A DNA stretch of 10,994 nt from an uncultured Lachnospiraceae bacterium (GTDB lineage Bacteria > Bacillota_A > Clostridia > Lachnospirales > Lachnospiraceae). The stretch covers positions 1 through 10,994 of the forward strand of contig CAMOZF010000032.1 in assembly GCA_946630765.1 (NCBI GenBank). Direction: 5' to 3'. Positions 6,640 to 10,994 of the stretch are shown in pieces. The position numbers were made by a program, and so were the translations under genes. The notes below the pieces were generated by a model. That model was not told the origin of the DNA, made no database searches, and worked only from the letters and a program-made list of their open reading frames with translations. The first letter of the stretch is position 1; every line of letters begins with the position of its first letter.

Positions 6640-8283
6640 ATGCGGGAATATAGCTTTGAGACCTGGAGAGCGGGGATCATCGATTTTACGGTAGAGGGAA
6701 GGTATGACAATCCTTTTCTGGAGCTGCCGATCGAAGCTGAATTTACCGCTCCCTCCGGGAAGACGATCCGCCGGGAAGCCTACTGGGACGGTGGGAATGA
6801 TTTCAAGATTTCCTTTGCGCCGACGGAGCCGGGAGACTGGTCTTTTACCGTCAAGGCGCCGGCGGAATCCGGGGTGAACGGACTGACGGGAATGGTTCAC
6901 GCTGTCCCCTACGGCGGAGATCTTCCGATTTATCAGCATGGATTCTTACGCGTCGCCGACGACGGCTACCGGATTGTCTATCAGGACGGGACGCCGTTTT
7001 TCTGGCTCGGCGATACGCACTGGGCCTTTGTTGCGGGGGAGCGCTGGGACTGGTCCAATCATCCCGGCATGACGAGCATGTTCCGCGGCATGGTGGACAA
7101 GAGAAAATCGCAGAAATTCACGGTTTATCAGACCAATCTCCGCGCGACATACAAAAAGCTTGATCCGAATTCTCCCTTTGCCCGGATGTCCAAAACACAT
7201 TACTGGGTGGACGATCAGGAAGGCCTGATGCCGGACGTGCGTTTCTACCAGGAGGTCGTCGACAAGCGGATGCAGTACATTGCCGACGCGGGCCTTGTGA
7301 ATGCGCTCGGGCTTGACTGGGCGAACGGCATCGTCGATCTGATGGATGCCCACAAGAACATGGTGCACTATTTTATCGCGCGTTACGGCGCGCTGCCGCT
7401 CGTGCACACGATCGCCGGGGAAGCGGCCGGCTACAGCGGCGGTGAGATGCGAAAGAAGAGCATCGCGGGCTGGCGCGAGATCGGAAAGGAGATCAGGAAG
7501 ACTGACGGCTACCATCAGCTGATTACCGCGCATTATAATACCGCGCGGCCCTTCGAAGATTACTATTTTGACGAGGACTGGTATGACTTCACGCTGAATC
7601 AGGCGGGCCACGGCGATTATCCGCTGACGCCCGGCGATTTCTCGGATTACAGGAAAACCCATGTCGGGAAGCCCTTTGTCGAGGGCGAATCGATGTATGA
7701 GGGCTGCTCGACGCTCGAGCCGATCGGCAGCCGTTACTGCACCGACGACATGATGCGCCGGATCGCCTATATTTCCATGCAGGTCGGCGCGAGCGGATAT
7801 ACCTACGGCGCGCAGGGCATCTGGGACACCTTATATGAGAAGCCGGAAGGACCTGAACAGGAAAATCCAATGAATATTTTCAACCGCTACAATGTGACCT
7901 GGTACGAGGCGATTGATCTGCCGGGCGCGGACCAGCTGACGCTGATGCGGGAGTTTTACGAGGCTTCGGATTTCCACAGCCTGCGGCCAGAAGAAGACCT
8001 TTTGGTGCCGGAAGGAACCTTCGGCAATCCGCTTCTTGCGGGTCTTCGGACGCCGATGGCCATGGCGGATCCGGAGAAGAAAACCGTTGTGCTTTATTAC
8101 GGGGCGGCGGTCCGCGGCGCGGCGCTTCTTCAGGGGCTGAAGGACCGCTATGAAATGGAGTGGTTCAATCCGAGAAACGGCGAATATACCGCGCTTGGCA
8201 CGGTGGCGGCCGAAAACGGCTGCATTCACGCGCCTGTAAAGCCGGACGGCCAGGACTGGGTGCTTCGATTAAGAGCCGTTTGA
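6640..8283 (+). CDS. DUF5060/DUF4038 apiosidase-like glycoside hydrolase (547 aa)
   Basis: Residues about 5-90 match the DUF5060 Ig-like domain (FTVEGRYDNPF, AYWDGGNDFKISFAP, PGDWSFTV). From about 102 to 440 is a DUF4038 (beta/alpha)8 barrel, opening with GFLRVADDGYRIVYQDGTPF and FWLGDTHW. The end, about 455-547, matches the PF12904-like C-terminal domain, with WFNPRNGEY and the closing DWVLRL. Glu350 in PFVEGESMYEG aligns with the Glu in the family's GEP-x-YE motif and is a good catalytic candidate. Glu261 in TIAGEAAGYSG is another. DUF4038 includes the GH140 beta-D-apiosidases of rhamnogalacturonan-II breakdown, but members differ in specificity. No signal peptide is seen, so imported oligosaccharides are the likely substrate. 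AAAGGAG lies 8 bp before the ATG. Confidence 0.87.
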   Translation: MREYSFETWRAGIIDFTVEGRYDNPFLELPIEAEFTAPSGKTIRREAYWDGGNDFKISFAPTEPGDWSFTVKAPAESGVNGLTGMVHAVPYGGDLPIYQHGFLRVADDGYRIVYQDGTPFFWLGDTHWAFVAGERWDWSNHPGMTSMFRGMVDKRKSQKFTVYQTNLRATYKKLDPNSPFARMSKTHYWVDDQEGLMPDVRFYQEVVDKRMQYIADAGLVNALGLDWANGIVDLMDAHKNMVHYFIARYGALPLVHTIAGEAAGYSGGEMRKKSIAGWREIGKEIRKTDGYHQLITAHYNTARPFEDYYFDEDWYDFTLNQAGHGDYPLTPGDFSDYRKTHVGKPFVEGESMYEGCSTLEPIGSRYCTDDMMRRIAYISMQVGASGYTYGAQGIWDTLYEKPEGPEQENPMNIFNRYNVTWYEAIDLPGADQLTLMREFYEASDFHSLRPEEDLLVPEGTFGNPLLAGLRTPMAMADPEKKTVVLYYGAAVRGAALLQGLKDRYEMEWFNPRNGEYTALGTVAAENGCIHAPVKPDGQDWVLRLRAV

Positions 8284-8320
8284 AAATTTAATTGAGTATG
8301 AGCTTAGGAGGATGAAAAAG

Positions 8321-9814
8321 ATGATCGGAAAACCGCGTACGATACTGACAACCGACATGGAATGCGATGATATGAATTCCATGATCCACCTGTTCCTTTA
8401 CCTGAACGAGCTGGATCTTGAGGGAATCGTCTATACTTCTTCGCAGTTTCATTTCAACGGGGACGGCATTCACACGCTCGGGGAAGTGACGCCGCATTAC
8501 TGCTGCCTCGGACAGAAGGAAACCGACGGCCCGATGCCGGATCGCGAGCCGGATCCGCGGGCGAAGGATCTGATGATGTTCCGGCCTTTTGAAATGGGCT
8601 GGATCGAGGACCTGATCAGGAACGAATACACGGCGGTCTACCCGAAGCTTTCGCAGCATGCGGAAGGCTTCCCGAGCCCGCAGGAGCTTCTTGACAAGGT
8701 GTTTTACGGCAATTACTGGTTCGAGGGCGACGTGCGCTTCGACACGGAAGGCTCGCGGCTGATTGAGCGCTGCATCATGGATGATCGGAAGGACACGCTG
8801 TACCTGCAGTCCTGGGGCGGCGTCAACACGATTGTCCGCGCGCTGATGTCGATCTATGAGAAATATTCCGGCAGCTATTCCTGGCCGGCCGTCTGCGAGA
8901 AGGTGGTGAAGAAGATCGCAATTCTCGGCGTTTTCGGCGGACAGGGGCAGGACAACAGCTTCCTCGACAACGATATTCCCGGAAAATTCCCCGGCATCCG
9001 CTGTATCCGCGGCGATTTCGGCTACGCTTCCTTCATGACGGCGAAGTCCTGCCAGGAGGATGTGCTTCCGATGATGAAGGCGGAATGGATGTATCCGCAT
9101 TTCAAGATCAATCACGGACCGCTGATGGCGAAGTACGGGCTCTACGGCGACGGAACCGTCTTCCGCGGCGAATGTGACCGCTATCAGTACGGACTTCTGC
9201 CGGTTCTCGACTGGTTTAAAGGGCAGGAGCCGATCCATTTCGACAAGTATGACATCCTCGGGGAGGGCGATTCCGGCACCTACATCCCGCTCTTTACGAA
9301 TTTCGGCCTTCGCGGCATGGAGGACTGGCGCTACGGGACAATGCTCGGCGTCCTGCATGTGGATGAAATGAAGGCGGTGGATATGTCGGCCATGCTCGCA
9401 GAAATGCGGAAGCGCGGCCCGAGATCGAACCCCTTCCTCAAGGCCTACCACGAGGACTTCGCGGCGCGTGCGGACTGGTGCGTCAAGGATTACGCGGAAG
9501 CCAACCATAATCCGGTCGTGAAGCTCTCGGCCTATGATATTACGGCAGAAGCCGGGACGAGAATCTGCGGCATCAAAGGCGCGGTCGCCGATGTCCGGCC
9601 CTGTCAGGCAAAATGGTGGCTGTACCGGGACGGCTCCCGCTATGACGGCGATTTCGATGCGGTCTGCGTGGAACAGAGTGATCAGCTGGAACTCGCTTTT
9701 GTTGTTCCGAAGGACGCAAAGGCCGGCGATTATTTCAACCTGATCCTGGAAGCACGGAATGAACACGAAAACCCGATGACAGGCTACGGACAGCTGATCG
9801 TGACGGTTGGTTAA
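8321..9814 (+). CDS. DUF1593 nucleoside-hydrolase-like protein with C-terminal Ig/cadherin-like domain (497 aa)
   Basis: The N-terminal domain, to about residue 310-340, has the nucleoside-hydrolase fold of DUF1593 proteins (Sde_0182 type). TTDMECDDMNSMIHLFLY carries Asp12, Asp16 and Asp17, equivalent to the calcium- and ribose-binding D-x3-DD of inosine-uridine hydrolases. SWGGVNT near 164-170 and GEGDSGTY with Asp317 are further family motifs, the last a candidate fourth ligand. Residues from about 400 form the C-terminal Ig/cadherin-like domain (NHNPVVKLSAYD, WWLYRDGSRYDGDF, VPKDAKAGDYFNLILEARNEHENP). An ATG at 8312 directly abuts the TAGGAGG ribosome site, leaving no spacing; the ATG at 8321, nine bases downstream, is preferred. 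Relatives are labelled cellulose-binding and are often secreted; this one has no signal peptide. It probably cleaves a glycosyl, perhaps furanosyl, bond. Confidence 0.86.
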   Translation: MIGKPRTILTTDMECDDMNSMIHLFLYLNELDLEGIVYTSSQFHFNGDGIHTLGEVTPHYCCLGQKETDGPMPDREPDPRAKDLMMFRPFEMGWIEDLIRNEYTAVYPKLSQHAEGFPSPQELLDKVFYGNYWFEGDVRFDTEGSRLIERCIMDDRKDTLYLQSWGGVNTIVRALMSIYEKYSGSYSWPAVCEKVVKKIAILGVFGGQGQDNSFLDNDIPGKFPGIRCIRGDFGYASFMTAKSCQEDVLPMMKAEWMYPHFKINHGPLMAKYGLYGDGTVFRGECDRYQYGLLPVLDWFKGQEPIHFDKYDILGEGDSGTYIPLFTNFGLRGMEDWRYGTMLGVLHVDEMKAVDMSAMLAEMRKRGPRSNPFLKAYHEDFAARADWCVKDYAEANHNPVVKLSAYDITAEAGTRICGIKGAVADVRPCQAKWWLYRDGSRYDGDFDAVCVEQSDQLELAFVVPKDAKAGDYFNLILEARNEHENPMTGYGQLIVTVG

Positions 9815-9825
9815 GGAGGCGCAAA

Positions 9826-10830
9826 ATGAACTGGCATAAAGGCATGGGCCCGCTGGATTTCAGTAAATTTTCGGATATTCTTCTGGAGGCGCCGGACGGC
9901 GATATCCGGCCGCAGAGCGAGCCGTATTTTAAGGCGACAAAGATCGCGGAAGGTGTCTGGCAGGTGCTGTCGGACGGCGATCACATCTATGTAGTGGAAG
10001 GCGATGACGAGCTTCTGTGCATCGACTCCGGCATCGGCGCGGGATCGATCCGCGATTTCTGCCAGTCGCTCTGCCCGGAAAAGCCGCTGTACCGCATGCT
10101 TCTGACGCATTATCACGGCGATCATATCCTGAACTGCTATCAGTTTGACTGCGTGTACATGTCGGAGGACACCTACCGGCTGCGCGCGGAATTCAAGGAG
10201 TTTGAGGACCTGAATGTTCCCGAGGACTATCCGGTTGTCTTCCTGCACGACGGCGACGTGATCAATCTGAAGGGTCGGCCGCTGGAGGTCATTGCCCTCG
10301 ACGAGCATGCAAAGGGCTCGCTGCAGTTCCTGGACCGGAAGTCGCGGATCCTTTTCTGCGGCGACGAACTGAACGGAAACTATTTTGACAGCCAGATCTC
10401 CGTTGAGCATTCCTACCGAAATCTTCTTCGCTGGAATGCGCTTCGGCCGTACTATGATGTTCTTGCGGCCGGAAATGATCTGCACGACGCCTCCTATATC
10501 GAGCGCTATCTCGAGATTGCGGAGTACATCCTGAACGGCCATGAGAATGAGGGCGTCGCGCTTTACAAGCCCCACACGACCGACCGGATCGCGACGGTCC
10601 CGATGATTGACGGAAAGCGCTGCTTCGCGCGCCGTGCCCCGAAATTCGTCGGCGTCGGCTTTGAGGAGAAGATGATCGAGGCCGGGTACGGCGAGCAGCT
10701 GGCGCTGAATGACGGACATTTTGCCTTCGCGCATATGCGCAAGCTCAGCCCCGACGGCCCCTTCGACCGCGAGCTCGTGAGAAACGGCGCGCATTTCTGT
10801 TACTTCCTGAATAAGATCTGGGATAAGTAA
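9826..10830 (+). CDS. Metallo-beta-lactamase-fold hydrolase with C-terminal extension (334 aa)
   Basis: The core MBL fold runs from about residue 38 to 235. LLTHYHGDHI gives the H-x-H-x-D-H metal motif (His95, His97, Asp99, His100). His161 in DEHAKGSL replaces the more usual PGHTxGS context. Asp180 in FCGDEL is the bridging aspartate, and His220 in DLHDASY is a candidate last ligand, so a two-metal site is plausible. About 100 C-terminal residues (VALYKPHTTD, GVGFEEKMIEAGYG, NGAHFCYFLNKIWDK) belong to no domain I recognise and may shape the substrate pocket. The protein is cytoplasmic by lack of a signal. AAGGAGG is well spaced from the ATG, 11 bp after the previous stop. It is the last gene of the operon. 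Lactone, ester or phosphodiester hydrolysis are all possible for this superfamily; I cannot choose. Confidence 0.85.
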   Translation: MNWHKGMGPLDFSKFSDILLEAPDGDIRPQSEPYFKATKIAEGVWQVLSDGDHIYVVEGDDELLCIDSGIGAGSIRDFCQSLCPEKPLYRMLLTHYHGDHILNCYQFDCVYMSEDTYRLRAEFKEFEDLNVPEDYPVVFLHDGDVINLKGRPLEVIALDEHAKGSLQFLDRKSRILFCGDELNGNYFDSQISVEHSYRNLLRWNALRPYYDVLAAGNDLHDASYIERYLEIAEYILNGHENEGVALYKPHTTDRIATVPMIDGKRCFARRAPKFVGVGFEEKMIEAGYGEQLALNDGHFAFAHMRKLSPDGPFDRELVRNGAHFCYFLNKIWDK

Positions 10831-10859
10831 GCGCGGCGGATGACACTGAGACGCAGGCA

Positions 10860-10929
10860 GTGCCGAAAGCCTCCGTGCCTCAAGGGGACACTTCCCGCGT
10901 GTCCCCGGAGGTACGGAGGCTTTCGGCGC
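10860..10929. repeat. Large composite inverted repeat after the operon
   Basis: The outer arms 10860-10881 and 10908-10929 pair over 22 positions with two G-U wobbles; the core is GCCGAAAGCCTCCGT. Inside is a second stem, GGGGACAC (10884-10891) with GTGTCCCC (10899-10906), around a 7-base loop, after a small internal bulge (10882-10883 and 10907). It begins 30 bp after the last stop codon, so it probably forms the 3' end of the operon message. There is no T-run after it on the plus strand, so it is not a classical intrinsic terminator. It may instead be a REP-like palindromic element. Confidence 0.85.
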
Positions 10930-10956
10930 GTCCGGGCTCGCATTCGGGACAGCAGC

Positions 10957-10985
10957 TTGACAAGTTGGCGGTTTCATGGGATAAT
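10957..10985 (+). promoter_or_regulatory. Near-consensus sigma-A promoter reading out of the window
   Basis: A perfect TTGACA (10957-10962) is followed, after exactly 17 bp, by GATAAT (10980-10985), which matches TATAAT at five positions. Transcription would begin at about 10992, at the window's last bases, for a rightward gene not visible here. It lies downstream of the inverted repeat, marking a separate transcription unit. Between 10930 and 10956 nothing else is recognisable. Confidence 0.7.
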
Positions 10986-10994
10986 AGAAAAAAA

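Noticed and set aside
8288..9766. Minus-strand open frame of 492 codons opposite the DUF1593 gene
   Set aside because: It mirrors a well-supported plus-strand gene, has no recognisable domain, and its sequence is rich in Arg, His, Val and Ala as expected for an antisense reading of a GC-rich gene.
10860..10929. Classical rho-independent terminator
   Set aside because: The stem is strong, but no T-run follows on the plus strand, so I described it as an inverted repeat with a possible terminator role instead.
9811..10977. Minus-strand open frame of 388 codons covering the MBL gene and the palindrome
   Set aside because: It would read through the long inverted repeat and the rightward promoter, and lacks any recognisable domain; it is a shadow of the MBL gene.

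Overview
The window looks like a carbohydrate-utilisation locus from a moderately GC-rich Bacillota, most likely a gut or rumen Clostridia/Lachnospiraceae-type organism. This rests on strong AGGAGG-type ribosome binding sites before nearly every gene, a YesM/YesN-type two-component system, and LplB/YtcP-type sugar-importer permeases. The taxonomic call is an inference from gene families; no RNA marker gene is present.

Layout. On the left, on the minus strand, is a YesM-type sensor histidine kinase (27-1706). Its stop codon overlaps the start of a response regulator of which only ten codons lie in the window (1-30). A 187-bp divergent control region (1707-1893) carries a promoter for each direction and, between them, a direct repeat with a 21-bp period that could be the regulator's binding site. 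Rightward from there seven genes run head to tail with gaps of 11-37 bp, except one gap of 106 bp. They are two ABC-importer permeases (1894-2850, 2863-3762), an Ig-plus-alpha/beta-hydrolase esterase (3869-5149), a second and unrelated alpha/beta hydrolase (5163-6623), a DUF5060/DUF4038 apiosidase-like glycosidase (6640-8283), a DUF1593 nucleoside-hydrolase-like protein with a C-terminal Ig/cadherin-like domain (8321-9814), and a metallo-beta-lactamase-fold hydrolase (9826-10830). A long composite inverted repeat (10860-10929) follows the last gene. A near-consensus sigma-A promoter at 10957-10985 starts a new unit beyond the right edge.

How it may work together (inference). The sensor pair detects an extracellular sugar and activates the divergent operon. 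The permeases import an oligosaccharide with a solute-binding protein and an ATPase that are not in this window. None of the five enzymes shows a signal peptide, so they appear cytoplasmic. Two serine hydrolases could strip ester groups, the DUF4038 protein and the nucleoside-hydrolase-fold protein could cleave glycosidic bonds, and the metallo-hydrolase could open a lactone, ester or phosphoester. The combination suggests intracellular breakdown of an acylated, possibly furanose-containing glycan fragment such as a decorated pectin or hemicellulose piece. The substrate is not determined by the sequence. A 15-bp hairpin without a U-tract separates the importer half from the enzyme half.

No tRNA, rRNA, CRISPR array, insertion sequence or phage gene was seen.
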